Positions 31,015 to 40,502 are shown, numbered from the stretch's first letter. The stretch: DNA of 64,000 nucleotides from Teichococcus aerophilus (GCF_014490485.1 NZ_JACTVA010000008.1:1-64000), one strand, 5' to 3'. Notes: generated from the letters alone by a model not told the origin. Program-made: numbers and translations.

Positions 31015-31992
31015 ATGAATCGTCGTCATCTGCTGCAGGTGGGCGCCCTTGCCGCGCCCGCGCTTCTTCTGGGCCGCGCGGCCCGGGCGGAGGATTGGCC
31101 CAACCGCCCCACCACCATGATGGTGCCCTTCGCGCCCGGCGGTTCCTCCGACATCATCGGCCGCGCTATGGCGCTGCGGATGTCCGAAGCCCTGGGCAAG
31201 CCCGTGGTGGTGGAGAACCGCCCCGGTGCTACCGGCGAGATCGGTGCCCGCCTGCTGGCCCGCGCCGCGCCGGATGGCTACCTGCTGATGGCGGCGCCGA
31301 TCAGCACCTTCGCCATCAACAAGGCGCTGCGGCCCAATCTGGGCTACGACCCGGTCGCCGATTTCACCAACCTCACCCAGTCCGTCACCACGCCCAACGT
31401 GCTGGTGATCAACCCGAAGGTGCCGGCCAACAATCTGCAGGAACTGATCGCCTGGCTGAAGAAGGATGGCGCCCGCGCCTCCTATTCCAGCAGCGGCGTC
31501 GGCTCCTCCGACCACCTGACGATGGAACTGTTCAAGCAGTTGACGGGCACCGAACCGGCGCACGTGCCCTATTCCGGCGGCGGCCCGGCCACGACCGACC
31601 TGATCGCCGGCAATGTGCAGATGTCGTCCCAGAACCTGGGCTTCATCACGCCCTTCATCCGCGACAAGCAGGTGAAGGCCATCGCCGTCACGGCCACCGA
31701 GCGGCACGCGTTGCTGCCGGATGTACCGACCGCGGTGGAATCCGGCCTGGCCGATTTCGTCGTCTCCTCCTGGCAGGCAGTAGCGGCGCCGCCGAAGATG
31801 GCGCCGGCCCTGGTGGAGAAGGTGCACGCCGCCGTCGTCGCCTCCTTGCGGCATCCGGAGACGGTGAAGCAGATGAACGCCAACGGCTTCAGCGTCGTCG
31901 CCAGCACGCCGGCGGAGTTCGCCGAATTCCAGCGGAAGGAAATCGCCCGTTGGACCGAGGTGGTCCGCAAGGGGAACATCCGCGCCGAGTAA
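31015..31992 (+). CDS. Bug/TctC-family periplasmic solute-binding protein
   Basis: A 325-residue tripartite-tricarboxylate-type binding protein. A Tat/Sec-type signal peptide (MNRRHLLQVGALAAPALLL) ends at ARAE; the mature protein begins WPNRPTTMMVPFAPGGSSDI, the Bug signature with PFxxGGxxD, and has VVENRPGATG and VPTAVESGLADF further on. It should bind a carboxylate in the periplasm; no TctA/TctB membrane genes are nearby. Operon context suggests a sugar acid or its derivative as ligand. Last gene of the operon. Confidence 0.93.
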   Translation: MNRRHLLQVGALAAPALLLGRAARAEDWPNRPTTMMVPFAPGGSSDIIGRAMALRMSEALGKPVVVENRPGATGEIGARLLARAAPDGYLLMAAPISTFAINKALRPNLGYDPVADFTNLTQSVTTPNVLVINPKVPANNLQELIAWLKKDGARASYSSSGVGSSDHLTMELFKQLTGTEPAHVPYSGGGPATTDLIAGNVQMSSQNLGFITPFIRDKQVKAIAVTATERHALLPDVPTAVESGLADFVVSSWQAVAAPPKMAPALVEKVHAAVVASLRHPETVKQMNANGFSVVASTPAEFAEFQRKEIARWTEVVRKGNIRAE

Positions 31993-32017
31993 CCGGCGCG
32001 GCGGCTTGCTGGGCGCC

Positions 32018-32374
32018 TTAGGCGGCGTCCAGAAAGCCGATCACCTCGGCGATGCGGCCTTCCTCATCAAGCCGCAGCACGTCGGAGCCTCGGGCCACAG
32101 GGGCACCACCCTCCGGCGCCAGCACCCAGCCGAAGCGCAGAAAGGCACCGTGCCCGTCGGGCACGCCACGCAGGCTGAAGCCGTGGCCGGGGAAGCTGGC
32201 CCGCGCCGCTTCGATCATCCCGGCGATGCCGTCCCGGCCTTCCGCCTGCATCATGGGGTCGGCATAGCGCGCCTGTTCGGCCCAGTTGCGCTCCATCAGC
32301 CGGCGGCGGCTGGCGATGTCGGGCTCGTTCCAGGCGGCCAGATAAGCCTCGGCCAGGGTGTTGCGGTCTTGCAT
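32018..32374 (-). CDS. SnoaL-like / NTF2-fold protein
   Basis: A 118-residue small protein: LAEAYLAAWNEPDIASRRRLMERNW, YADPMMQAEGRDGIAGMIEAA and GRIAEVIGFLDAA fit the SnoaL-like fold, as in the protein at 12122. Such proteins are cyclases, isomerases or unassigned. It is divergent from an XRE regulator 122 bases away, so it could be that regulator's target. Confidence 0.82.
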   Translation of the reverse strand: MQDRNTLAEAYLAAWNEPDIASRRRLMERNWAEQARYADPMMQAEGRDGIAGMIEAARASFPGHGFSLRGVPDGHGAFLRFGWVLAPEGGAPVARGSDVLRLDEEGRIAEVIGFLDAA

Positions 32375-32496
32375 GGCGGCGCTCCTCGGTTGCCGGAGCC
32401 ATCCTCCGGTGCCGCAGCGATAGGTCTGGCGCCGGCAACGCCGCGATAACCTCGCAGGTCATGGCGGCGGCGCGCCGTCTTGCTAGGATGCGCGGC

Positions 32497-33303
32497 ATGT
32501 CGATGACCCCACCACAGCCCACGGCCGGCGGCCTGCTGCGCGAGTGGCGGCTGCGGCGCAAGCGCAGCCAGTTGGACCTGGCGCTGGATGCCGAGATCTC
32601 CACCCGGCACCTGAGCTACGTGGAGACCGGCCGCGCCGCCGCCAGCCGGGACATGCTGCTGCGGCTGGCGCAGCATCTGGGCATGCCGCTGCGGCAGCAG
32701 AACCGCCTGCTGGTCGCCGGCGGCTTCGCGCCCCGCTATGCAGAGCGCCCGTTGCAGGCGGCCGAGATGCAAGCCGCCCGCAGCGCCGTGGACGCCATCC
32801 TGACAGGGCATGAGCCCTTCCCCGCCCTGGCGGTGGATCGGCACTGGACGCTGCTGGCCGCCAATGCCGCCGTGTCGCCACTGCTGCACGGCGTCGCCGC
32901 CAGCCTGCTGGCGCCGCCAGTGAACGTGCTGCGCCTCAGCCTGCACCCGGATGGGCTGGCGCATCGCATCGACAACCTGGCGGAATGGCGCGCGCATCTG
33001 CTGGAGCGGCTGCAGGGGCAGATTGACCATTCGGGCGACCCGGTGCTGGTGGCGCTGTTGGCCGAGCTGGCGGCCTATCCCCGCCCGGCCGCGCCGCCTC
33101 AGCTGCCCGCCACCGATGCCATCGCGGTGAGGCTGCGGCTACGGCTGCCGGGGCAGGCCACGGTGCTGTCCTTCCTCTCCACCACCACGGTATTTGGCAC
33201 GCCAGTGGATGTCACCCTCTCCGAATTGGCGCTGGAATGCTTCTACCCAGCGGACGAGGCCACCCGCGCCGCGCTGACCCAGGCAAGGGAGATCCAGAGA
33301 TGA
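32497..33303 (+). CDS. XRE-family regulator with MmyB-like ligand domain
   Basis: A 268-residue regulator. The helix-turn-helix is in the first 70 residues (LLREWRLRRKRSQLDLALDAEI then STRHLSYVETGRAAASRDML), and the rest matches the MmyB-like ligand-binding region (PALAVDRHWTLLAANAAV, LNVLRLSLHPDGLA-like). Such proteins bind a small ligand, in some cases a fatty acid. The start MSMTPPQP has TAGGA upstream; other in-frame ATGs exist 4 and 12 codons earlier. The stop overlaps the next gene (ATGA). Confidence 0.9.
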   Translation: MSMTPPQPTAGGLLREWRLRRKRSQLDLALDAEISTRHLSYVETGRAAASRDMLLRLAQHLGMPLRQQNRLLVAGGFAPRYAERPLQAAEMQAARSAVDAILTGHEPFPALAVDRHWTLLAANAAVSPLLHGVAASLLAPPVNVLRLSLHPDGLAHRIDNLAEWRAHLLERLQGQIDHSGDPVLVALLAELAAYPRPAAPPQLPATDAIAVRLRLRLPGQATVLSFLSTTTVFGTPVDVTLSELALECFYPADEATRAALTQAREIQR

Positions 33304-33614
33304 GCGTCGTCTACACCATCGGCTTCCAGGTTCTGCCCGCGCAGCTGGAGCGCTTCCAGGCGTTGCTGAACGGCGTGCTGAATGCGATGCGCCTGGAGGC
33401 CACCTTCATTCACGCCGTGCTGCACCGGGACCCTGAGGACCCGTTCCGCTTCATGCTGTACGAGACCTGGGCCGACCATGAGGACGTGCTGGCCGTACAA
33501 CTGCACCGCCCCTACCGCACCGAATGGCACGCGGCGTTGCCGGAGTTGCTGGCCGGGCCGAGGGAGGTGTCGATGTGGCAGCCGATCCGGGCGGACGGCG
33601 CCATCGGGGCGTGA
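33300..33614 (+). CDS. Antibiotic biosynthesis monooxygenase (ABM) family protein
   Basis: A 104-residue ABM-domain protein: VVYTIGFQVLPAQLERFQALLN, FIHAVLHRDPEDPFRFMLYETWADHEDVLAV and the closing VSMWQPI. The dimeric alpha+beta barrel family contains quinol monooxygenases, haem-degrading proteins and many of unknown role. It overlaps the XRE gene by four bases and is therefore probably co-regulated with it. The reaction is not inferable. Confidence 0.87.
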   Translation: MSVVYTIGFQVLPAQLERFQALLNGVLNAMRLEATFIHAVLHRDPEDPFRFMLYETWADHEDVLAVQLHRPYRTEWHAALPELLAGPREVSMWQPIRADGAIGA

Positions 33615-33617
33615 AAA

Positions 33618-33643
33618 AGGCCGGGGACGTATCGTCCCCGGCC
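33618..33643. terminator. Bidirectional terminator between ABM and amidase genes
   Basis: AGGCCGGGGACG and CGTCCCCGGCCT form a 12-bp stem around a 3-base loop. On the minus strand a T-run (TTTTT) follows, so it best terminates the amidase transcript; on the plus strand it is followed by GTTCC. Confidence 0.8.
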
Positions 33644-33659
33644 TGTTCCGCCGCGTCGC

Positions 33660-35150
33660 TCAGTCGAAACTGAGGAAGCCGGGCATGCCGCTGATCGGCG
33701 GTGCCGCCCGCAGCTTCGCCAGGTCCGGCACCGGGCGCGCCAGCGTGGCATCGCCGGCCACCGCGGCCTCGATGGCGGCGGCGACGGCCACCACCAGCGC
33801 ATCCCCGCCGCGTGGGCCGACGATCTGCAGGCCGAAGGGCATGCCCGCCTTGTCCACGCCCAGCGGCAGGCTCAGCGCCGGGTGGCCCGGCAGCGTCACC
33901 GCATAGGCGTTGGCCAGCCAGTGGAAGTAGGTGCGCGTCGGCTTGCCGTCGATCTCGGACGGCGCCAGCTCACTCCACGGGCGGGGCGAGAGGGTGATGG
34001 CGGGCGCCAGGATGATGTCCGTGCCGCTGGCGAAGAAGGCCTGCCAGCGCTGGTAGATATCCGTCTGCAACACGCTGGCGCGCGCCACGTCGGCGGCCGA
34101 GTAGTTCCAGCCCCGCTCCACATCCGCGCGCACGTTGGGGCCGACGCTGTTGGGATCCTTCTTCAGCCGGTCGCTGAAGCCGGCGAGGAAGCTGACGGCG
34201 CGCAGCACCTCGAACGCCTCGTCCGAGCCGGTGCAGTCCGGGCTCTTGTCCTCCACCGTGGCGAAGAGCGGGCTGAGCGCGGCGATGCGGGAGGCGAAGA
34301 CCTCGCGGATATGGTTCTCGGTCGGCGCGAAGCCGAAATCCGGCGTGGCGGCGACGTTGAGGCAGGAGAGGTCGATCGCCTCGTGCCACGCCATGCCGCG
34401 CCGCACGTCCATGTCCGGCAGGGTGTAGGACAGCGGGTCCACCCCCTCGTCCCCCGCCATGGCAGAGAGCATCAGCGCCAGATCGCCTACGTTGCGCGCC
34501 ATCGGGCCCAACACGGACAGGCCGGACCAGCCGAGGCGGCGGCGGCTGTTCGGCACCAGCCCCGGGCTGGGGCGGAAGCCGACGATGCCGTTGAACGCCG
34601 CCGGGTTGCGCAGCGAGCCGCCGGTATCGGAGCCCGTCGCCAGCGGCACCATGTTCGTGGCCAGCACGACGCCTGAGCCGCCGGAGGAGCCGGCAGCGGA
34701 TTTCGTCGGGTCGAACGGATTGCCGGTGGCACCGTAGATGGCGTTGCGGGTGTTGGCGCCGGCACCGAATTCCGGCGTGTTGGTCTTGCCGAAGATGATG
34801 CCGCCCGCGTCCCGCAGATCGGCGACGTGGTTGTCGTCCTTCTCCGGGATGTTGTCTTTGTACAGCGGGCTACCGAAGGTGGTGACGAGCCCGGCGGTGG
34901 AATCCAGGTCCTTGATGCCGATGGGCAGGCCATGCAGCACGCCCAGCGTGTCGCCGCGCATCACCGCCGCCTCGGCTTCCTTCGCGGCCTTGCGGGCGCC
35001 TTGCTCGTCCACCGCCACCATGGCGTTGACGGCGTGGTTCACCTCGCCCACGCGCCGGAGGCAGGATTCCACCAGCTCGACGGGCGAAAGCTTCTTGGTC
35101 CCGATCAGCTGGCGCGCCTGGACGGCGGTAAGGTCGCAGGGCTCGGTCAT
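33660..35150 (-). CDS. Amidase signature family amidohydrolase
   Basis: A 496-residue amidase. The Ser-cisSer-Lys triad is visible: Lys80 in PIGIKDLDS, Ser155/156 in AAGSSGGSG and Ser179 in GSDTGGSLRNPAA. The family hydrolyses amides, and GatA is excluded because GatB/GatC-type context is absent. No signal peptide, so cytoplasmic. The next gene downstream in transcription order ends at a shared terminator, and upstream it follows the gamma-glutamyltransferase gene by 27 bases, suggesting a two-gene peptide/amide scavenging operon. Confidence 0.92.
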   Translation of the reverse strand: MTEPCDLTAVQARQLIGTKKLSPVELVESCLRRVGEVNHAVNAMVAVDEQGARKAAKEAEAAVMRGDTLGVLHGLPIGIKDLDSTAGLVTTFGSPLYKDNIPEKDDNHVADLRDAGGIIFGKTNTPEFGAGANTRNAIYGATGNPFDPTKSAAGSSGGSGVVLATNMVPLATGSDTGGSLRNPAAFNGIVGFRPSPGLVPNSRRRLGWSGLSVLGPMARNVGDLALMLSAMAGDEGVDPLSYTLPDMDVRRGMAWHEAIDLSCLNVAATPDFGFAPTENHIREVFASRIAALSPLFATVEDKSPDCTGSDEAFEVLRAVSFLAGFSDRLKKDPNSVGPNVRADVERGWNYSAADVARASVLQTDIYQRWQAFFASGTDIILAPAITLSPRPWSELAPSEIDGKPTRTYFHWLANAYAVTLPGHPALSLPLGVDKAGMPFGLQIVGPRGGDALVVAVAAAIEAAVAGDATLARPVPDLAKLRAAPPISGMPGFLSFD

Positions 35151-35177
35151 GCAGCGATATCCTTGAAAGTCACGAGA

Positions 35178-36785
35178 TCAGTAACCGAGGGCACAGCCAT
35201 CCTTGCGCGGGTCGGACCCACCGATCAGCACGCCCCGCTCATGGTCGATCAGGATGGCCTGGCCGCCGCCATGCGGCTTGTCGATCAGCTCCGGCGTGTG
35301 GCCAAGGCGGGAGAGCTGGTCGACGACCGAGGACGGGATGCCGCGCTCGATCTGCACCTTGCCGGCGTAGGGGAACAGGCGCGGCAGATCGAGCGCCGCC
35401 TGAACGTCCAGCCCGTATTCGAAGTGATTGCTCAGGAACAGCGTCTGGCCCATCGGCTGGAAGTGGCCGCCCATGACGCCGTAGGGCATCAGCGCACGGC
35501 CGTTCTCCATGACCATGCCGGGGATGATGGTATGCATCGGCCGCTTGTTGGGGGCGATGCAGTTGGGGTGGCCGTCCTGCAGGCGGAAGCCGTAGCCGCG
35601 GTTCTGCAGCATCACGCCGCTCTGCTCGGCCAGGATGCCGGAGCCGAAGCTCTCGAACAGCGAGTTGATGAAGGAGCAGGCGTTGCCGTCCTCATCCACC
35701 ACGCAGAGATACACCGTGTCCCGGTGCACCGGCAGGTACTCGGCCAGGCCGGCGGGCGGCAGCTCCCGCATCGCCTTCTCGTCGTCGATCAGCGCGCGCA
35801 GCTTGGTGGTGTACTCGGCCGAGGTCAGCTTCGCCACCGGCACCTCGACCTGGGAGGGATCGGCCAGGAAGGCGTCCCGGTCCCGGTAGGCCAGGCGCGC
35901 GGTTTCGACGTGCCGGTGCAGGCGGGTGGCGGAGAGCGGGCCACCTTCCGGCGTCTCGCACTGCCCCAGCACGCCCAGCATGGACAGCACCAACAGGCCG
36001 GACCCGTTGGGCGGGCACTGGTAGACGTCCAGCCCCTTCCAGTTGGCGTGGATCGGCTCGACGAACTCGGCCACGTCCAGGCCGTTGGCGAAATCCGCCT
36101 CAGTATGCGTGCCGCCGGCGGCGCGCAGCGTGGCCACCATGTCGGCCGCGATCTCGCCCTCATAGAAAGCACGGGCGCCGTTCTCGCCGATGGCGCGCAG
36201 CGTCTTGCCCAGCGTCTTCTGGTAGAACACGTCGCCCACCGCCGGGGCCTTGCCGTCCTTCAGGAAATTCCGGCTGGCGGCGGCGTTCTTCTTCAGCTTG
36301 GGCGTGGCGGCTTCCCAATCCGAATGCACACGCGGGTGTACCGGGTGGCCTTCCTCGGCCAGACGGATGGCCGGGGCCAGGATGCGGTCCAACGGCATGC
36401 GGCCATAGGCAGCGTTCAGCTTGGCCCAGGCCGATACGGCGCCTGGGACGGTGACGGAGTGGGCGGAGGTCGGGTCCATCGCCGTCAGCCCGTCCGCGCG
36501 CAGCTTCTCCGGCGTCGCGCCGGCGGGCGCGCGGCCGGAGCCGTTCATGGCCACCACCTTGCCCTGGCCGGCGGGGGCGTAGAGGCAGAAGCAGTCACCG
36601 CCGATGCCGGTCGATTGCGGCTCCACCACCGCCAGCACGGCGCAGGCGGCGATGGCGGCGTCCAGCGCATTGCCGCCGGCCCGCAGGATATCGACGGCCG
36701 CCAGCGTCGCCGCCGGCATCGAGGTCGCGGCCATCCCCCGCGTGGCAAGGACGGGGCTGCGGCCGGGGGCATGGAAATCGCGCAT
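35178..36785 (-). CDS. ggt: Gamma-glutamyltransferase family protein
   Basis: A 535-residue N-terminal nucleophile hydrolase. The conserved GIGGDCFCLYA-like segment (STGIGGDCFCLY), SVTVPGAVSAWAKL and the nucleophile region RDTVYLCVVDEDGNACSFI place Thr357 as the processing and catalytic residue, although the usual TTH is DTV here. The C-terminal MGGHFQPMGQ is also conserved. It has no signal peptide, unlike E. coli Ggt, which suggests a cytoplasmic enzyme of the YwrD type acting on gamma-glutamyl or similar amides. The ATG at 36785 is preferred to a TTG two codons earlier. Upstream of the amidase gene. Confidence 0.9.
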   Translation of the reverse strand: MRDFHAPGRSPVLATRGMAATSMPAATLAAVDILRAGGNALDAAIAACAVLAVVEPQSTGIGGDCFCLYAPAGQGKVVAMNGSGRAPAGATPEKLRADGLTAMDPTSAHSVTVPGAVSAWAKLNAAYGRMPLDRILAPAIRLAEEGHPVHPRVHSDWEAATPKLKKNAAASRNFLKDGKAPAVGDVFYQKTLGKTLRAIGENGARAFYEGEIAADMVATLRAAGGTHTEADFANGLDVAEFVEPIHANWKGLDVYQCPPNGSGLLVLSMLGVLGQCETPEGGPLSATRLHRHVETARLAYRDRDAFLADPSQVEVPVAKLTSAEYTTKLRALIDDEKAMRELPPAGLAEYLPVHRDTVYLCVVDEDGNACSFINSLFESFGSGILAEQSGVMLQNRGYGFRLQDGHPNCIAPNKRPMHTIIPGMVMENGRALMPYGVMGGHFQPMGQTLFLSNHFEYGLDVQAALDLPRLFPYAGKVQIERGIPSSVVDQLSRLGHTPELIDKPHGGGQAILIDHERGVLIGGSDPRKDGCALGY

Positions 36786-36928
36786 GTTCAACTCTCGATA
36801 GCGGCGGGAAAACTTTGCTCGCGGAACGCTGACACGACATGGCCGCCGCGTCCATCCGCCCCGCCCCGCTTTGCGCCCGGCCCTTTGTCCTCTTCCCTTC
36901 CCGGCGATGAACGCGCTATCCGAAAGGA

Positions 36929-37270
36929 ATGACAGGCACAGCCACCATCGAGGATCTCGATCGTCTCGACATTCGTGTCGGCACCATCGTCGACGCCCAG
37001 CCGCTGGAGGGCGCGAAGAAACCCGCCTACCGGCTGGATATCGACTTCGGGCCGGGAATCGGGGTGAAGCGTTCCTCCGCGCAGATCACCGTGCATTACG
37101 CGGCGGAAAAGCTGATCGGCCGGCAGGTGCTGGGCGTCGTCAACTTCCCGCCGCGCCGCATCGCCGGGTTCGAGAGCGAGGTCCTGACCCTGGGCCTGCC
37201 GGACGAAGATGGCGCGGTGGTCCTTCTCCGCCCCGATATCGCCGTCCCGAATGGCGGCAGGATGTTCTGA
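36929..37270 (+). CDS. csaA: CsaA-like tRNA-binding-domain protein
   Basis: A 113-residue stand-alone tRNA-binding (OB-fold) protein. It starts IEDLDRLDIRVGTIVDAQPLEGAKKPAYRLDIDFG and continues KRSSAQITVHYAAEKLIGRQVLGVVNFPPRRIAGFESEVLTLG (quoted in parts), all typical of CsaA, a chaperone-like protein with a tRNA-binding fold. The stop is directly followed by the next start, so it is co-transcribed with the phosphoribosyltransferase gene. Divergent from the gamma-glutamyltransferase gene. Confidence 0.92.
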   Translation: MTGTATIEDLDRLDIRVGTIVDAQPLEGAKKPAYRLDIDFGPGIGVKRSSAQITVHYAAEKLIGRQVLGVVNFPPRRIAGFESEVLTLGLPDEDGAVVLLRPDIAVPNGGRMF

Positions 37271-37750
37271 ATGGCTCCGCGCTACTACACGGTCTCCTGG
37301 GACCAGCTTCACCGTGACGGCAAGGCGCTGGCCTGGCGGCTGGTGGACAGAGGCCCCTGGCAAGGCATCGTCGCCATCACGCGCGGCGGGCTGATCCCCG
37401 CCGCCATCGTGGCGCGGGAACTGGATTGCCGGCTGATCGAGAGCGTCTCGATCGTCACCTACGACGAGGAAGTGAAGGGCGAGCCGGTCGTGGCCAAGTC
37501 CCCCGTCGCCGCCGGCGATGGCGAGGGCTGGCTGGTGCTGGACGACCTGGTCGATACCGGCACGACGCTGAAGGTGGTGCGGGCCCTGCTGCCCAAGGCG
37601 CACTACGCCACCGTCTACGCCAAGCCCGCCGGCAAGCCGCTGGTGGATACCTTCGTCACCGAGGTGAGCCAGGATACCTGGATCCTGTTCCCCTGGGATA
37701 CCGAGCAGCAATTCGTGCCGCCCATCGCCAAGGCAAACGCCACGAAGTGA
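37271..37750 (+). CDS. gpt: Xanthine (guanine) phosphoribosyltransferase
   Basis: A 159-residue purine salvage enzyme. It has the N-terminal [20 protein letters not shown] of the Gpt family, the substrate helix [20 protein letters not shown] and the PRPP motif [18 protein letters not shown]. It transfers phosphoribose from PRPP to xanthine or guanine, and sits in the cytoplasm or on the inner membrane. No gap separates it from csaA. Confidence 0.94.
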   Translation: MAPRYYTVSWDQLHRDGKALAWRLVDRGPWQGIVAITRGGLIPAAIVARELDCRLIESVSIVTYDEEVKGEPVVAKSPVAAGDGEGWLVLDDLVDTGTTLKVVRALLPKAHYATVYAKPAGKPLVDTFVTEVSQDTWILFPWDTEQQFVPPIAKANATK

Positions 37751-37795
37751 TGCGGCGCCCGCCCCGGAATGCCGGGGCGGGCCGTCCCGCCGCCG

Positions 37796-38788
37796 TCAGT
37801 AGCCCCGCTTGGGGATGACGCGGTTGGGCATCTCCTGGCCCTGGCGGGCCAGGCGCAGGTTCTGGAACAGGATGTCCAGGCTGTTGTCGTTGTAGGTGTT
37901 CGGGTCGTCGGCCGACATGTGCGGCGTGACGAACATGCCCGGGGTGGACCACAGGCGGTGGCCAGGCGGCATCGGCTCCGGCACCATCACATCGGTCACG
38001 GCGCCATCCAGGTGGCCGGATTCCAGCGCGTCGCACACCGCATCCTGGTCCCACACCGCGCCGCGGGCGATGTTGACCAGCTTGGCGCCCTTGGGCAGCA
38101 GGCCCAGGCGCCGGCGGTCCAGCAACCCGGTGGTCTCGGGCGTCAGCGGGCAGGCCAGCACCAGGAACTCGGCCTCCGGCAGCACCGTGTCCAGCGCATC
38201 CTGCGCCACCACCTGCCGGCAGGCCGGGTGCGGCCGGGCGGTGTTGCGCACGCCGGTGACGACCATGCCGAACTGCGCCGCACGCTCCGCCACCGCGCCG
38301 CCGAGCGAGCCCAGCCCGACCACGACCAGCTTGCGCCCCGCCAGTACGGAGCCGAAGCGCGGCGCCCATTCGCCGCGCTGCTGCGCCTGGGCGAAGAAGG
38401 GGATGTGGTTGGCCAGCATCAGCAGCGCCATCAGGCCGAACTCGCCGGCTTTGGCGGCGTGGGTGCCGCGGTTGTTCAGCAGCGCCACGTCGTCCGGCAG
38501 CCAGGCGAAGGGGGCCAGCCGGTCCAGCCCGGCCGAGGTGCAGAAGATGGTCCGCAACTTCGGCGCCAGCGCCTTCAGCCCACCCTGGCTGAAGCGCGCA
38601 TGCACCACCTTGGTCCAGGTGATCAGCAGCTCGGCCTCGCCGATCGCGGCGGCGAAGCCGGCATCGTCATGCGCGAAGCTGGGCTGCAACCCGGCCATGT
38701 CCGGGTTCCGGGCCAGGGCGGCAGCCCATTGCTCCGGCGTCAGGGGGAAGATCGATTCGGCTTCGGGGTTTTGTATGTGGATCCGCAT
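37796..38788 (-). CDS. D-2-hydroxyacid dehydrogenase family protein
   Basis: A 330-residue NAD-binding protein. The Rossmann motif is VVVGLGSLGGAVAERAAQFGM (split around residue 150), with the catalytic Arg in LVNIARGAVWDQDAV. The expected C-terminal His is in FVTPHMSADDP. It is more divergent from the first dehydrogenase (27456) than paralogues in one pathway would be, and looks like the GhrA-type or phosphoglycerate-dehydrogenase-like group. Substrate unknown. It runs against the neighbouring gpt gene and away from the binding-protein gene at 38913. Confidence 0.9.
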   Translation of the reverse strand: MRIHIQNPEAESIFPLTPEQWAAALARNPDMAGLQPSFAHDDAGFAAAIGEAELLITWTKVVHARFSQGGLKALAPKLRTIFCTSAGLDRLAPFAWLPDDVALLNNRGTHAAKAGEFGLMALLMLANHIPFFAQAQQRGEWAPRFGSVLAGRKLVVVGLGSLGGAVAERAAQFGMVVTGVRNTARPHPACRQVVAQDALDTVLPEAEFLVLACPLTPETTGLLDRRRLGLLPKGAKLVNIARGAVWDQDAVCDALESGHLDGAVTDVMVPEPMPPGHRLWSTPGMFVTPHMSADDPNTYNDNSLDILFQNLRLARQGQEMPNRVIPKRGY

Positions 38789-38912
38789 GGCCGGCAACCT
38801 GCCATGGCTGCGCGGCGCCTCCAAGACAGGCTGTTCCGCACCCGGCTTGACAGCGGTCGGGTTAAGGCCCGGGAATGCGCTCCCCGCATCGCAACATCCA
38901 GGATTCGCTGTC

Positions 38913-40502
38913 ATGCCCATTGGTATTCGTCAGGTGGTGCCAGCGGCCCTTGCCGCCTTGCTGGCAGCGCCCGTGCTGCCCGCCGCCGCCCAGAACCTGA
39001 CCGTCGGCATCCAGGGCGAGCCCAGTACGCTGGACCCGCAGTTCAACCTGCTGGGCACCAACACCTCGGCGCTGCGGAACATCTACGACACGCTGGTGCT
39101 GCGGGACCCGCAATTGCAGGTGCAGCCCGGCCTGGCGGAATCCTGGCGCGCAGTGGACGAGACGACCTGGGAGTTCAAGCTGCGCCCCGGCGTCACCTTC
39201 CATGACGGCAGCCCGCTGACGGCTGAGGACGTGCGTTTCAGCATCGCCCGCGTGCCGTCCATCCCGAACAACCCGAACAGCTATTCCACCTACATCCAAG
39301 GCATCAAGGAAGTGCAGGTAGTGGACCCGCTGACGGTCCGCTTCCTGACCGACGGGCCGGTGCCGCTGCTGCCGGTGAACCTGACCAGCATCTTCATCAT
39401 CTCCGGCGCCAAGGGGCCGCAGGCGAACAGCGCCTTCAACAACGGCAGCGCCGCCATCGGCACCGGGCCGTACCGCTTCGTCTCCTGGCAGCCGGGCCAG
39501 CCGCTGGTGCTAGACCGCTCCGACACCTATTACGGCACCAAGCCGGACTGGGCGCGCGTCAGCTTCCGCCCCATCCCCAGCGACGGCGCCCGCGTCGGCG
39601 CGCTGCTGGCGGGCGACGTGGACTTCATCAACGCCGTGCCCCTGCAGGACGTGGCGCGGCTGGAGCGTGAGGGCGCCGGCCAGCGCTACAAGGTGTTCGG
39701 CGGCGTCTCCTCCTACGTCTACATGCTGTTCCCGGAACTGGGTAAGGACAGCATGCCCAATCTCCGCAACGCCCAGGGCCAGCCGCTGACCACCAACCCG
39801 TGGCAGGATGCGCGGGTGCGCCAGGCGGTCTCCCTCGCGCTCAACCGGCAGACCATCGTGGACCGGTTGATGGAGGGCCATGCCCGCGTGGCCAACCAGG
39901 CCATCCCTGCCGGCTTCTTCGGCCATTCCGAGAACATCCCCGCCGCGCGGTTCGACCTGGAGCGCGCCCGCGCGCTGCTGACCGAGGCGGGATATCCGCA
40001 GGGCTTCCAGACCAGCCTTTCCTGCCCCAGCGACCGCTTCGTCAACGACAGCAAGATCTGCGAGGCCGTGGCGCAGCAGCTGCAGCGCGTCGGCATCAAG
40101 ATCGACCTGAACGTGATGCCCCGCGCCACCTTCTTCCCCGCCCGCATGCGGCGCGAATGGCCGATGCACGCCGCCGGCTGGGGCAGCCTGACGGGTGAGA
40201 GCAGCTACTTCCTTACCAGCCAGATCCATACGCCGAACCGCGAGATGGGCCTCGGCGCCATCAACTATTCCGGCATCTCCGTCCCTGCCATCGACACGCT
40301 GATCCAGCAGGGCCGCCGCACGCTGGACAATGATGCGCGCCGCAAGATCCTGGAGCAGGCGATGGAGCAGACCATGGCGCAGAACCTGGTGATCCCCATC
40401 CTCACCTTCGAATCCCTCTGGGCCGGCCGTGGGGACCGCGTGAGCTTCACCCCGCGCGCGGATGAGGAGACGCTGGCCATCGAGATCCGGCGCCGCAACT
40501 GA
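38913..40502 (+). CDS. Peptide/nickel-type ABC transporter substrate-binding protein
   Basis: A 529-residue SBP_bac_5 family protein with a signal peptide (MPIGIRQVVPAALAALLA, cleavage near AAAQN). The mature part shows LTVGIQGEPSTLDPQFNLL, GLAESWRAVDETTWEFKLRPGV and HDGSPLTAEDVRFSI, all typical of DppA/OppA-type proteins. It should bind a peptide or other organic solute in the periplasm. No permease or ATPase genes follow; instead its TGA overlaps the SDR gene (TGATG), so its partner transporter must be encoded elsewhere. Confidence 0.92.
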   Translation: MPIGIRQVVPAALAALLAAPVLPAAAQNLTVGIQGEPSTLDPQFNLLGTNTSALRNIYDTLVLRDPQLQVQPGLAESWRAVDETTWEFKLRPGVTFHDGSPLTAEDVRFSIARVPSIPNNPNSYSTYIQGIKEVQVVDPLTVRFLTDGPVPLLPVNLTSIFIISGAKGPQANSAFNNGSAAIGTGPYRFVSWQPGQPLVLDRSDTYYGTKPDWARVSFRPIPSDGARVGALLAGDVDFINAVPLQDVARLEREGAGQRYKVFGGVSSYVYMLFPELGKDSMPNLRNAQGQPLTTNPWQDARVRQAVSLALNRQTIVDRLMEGHARVANQAIPAGFFGHSENIPAARFDLERARALLTEAGYPQGFQTSLSCPSDRFVNDSKICEAVAQQLQRVGIKIDLNVMPRATFFPARMRREWPMHAAGWGSLTGESSYFLTSQIHTPNREMGLGAINYSGISVPAIDTLIQQGRRTLDNDARRKILEQAMEQTMAQNLVIPILTFESLWAGRGDRVSFTPRADEETLAIEIRRRN

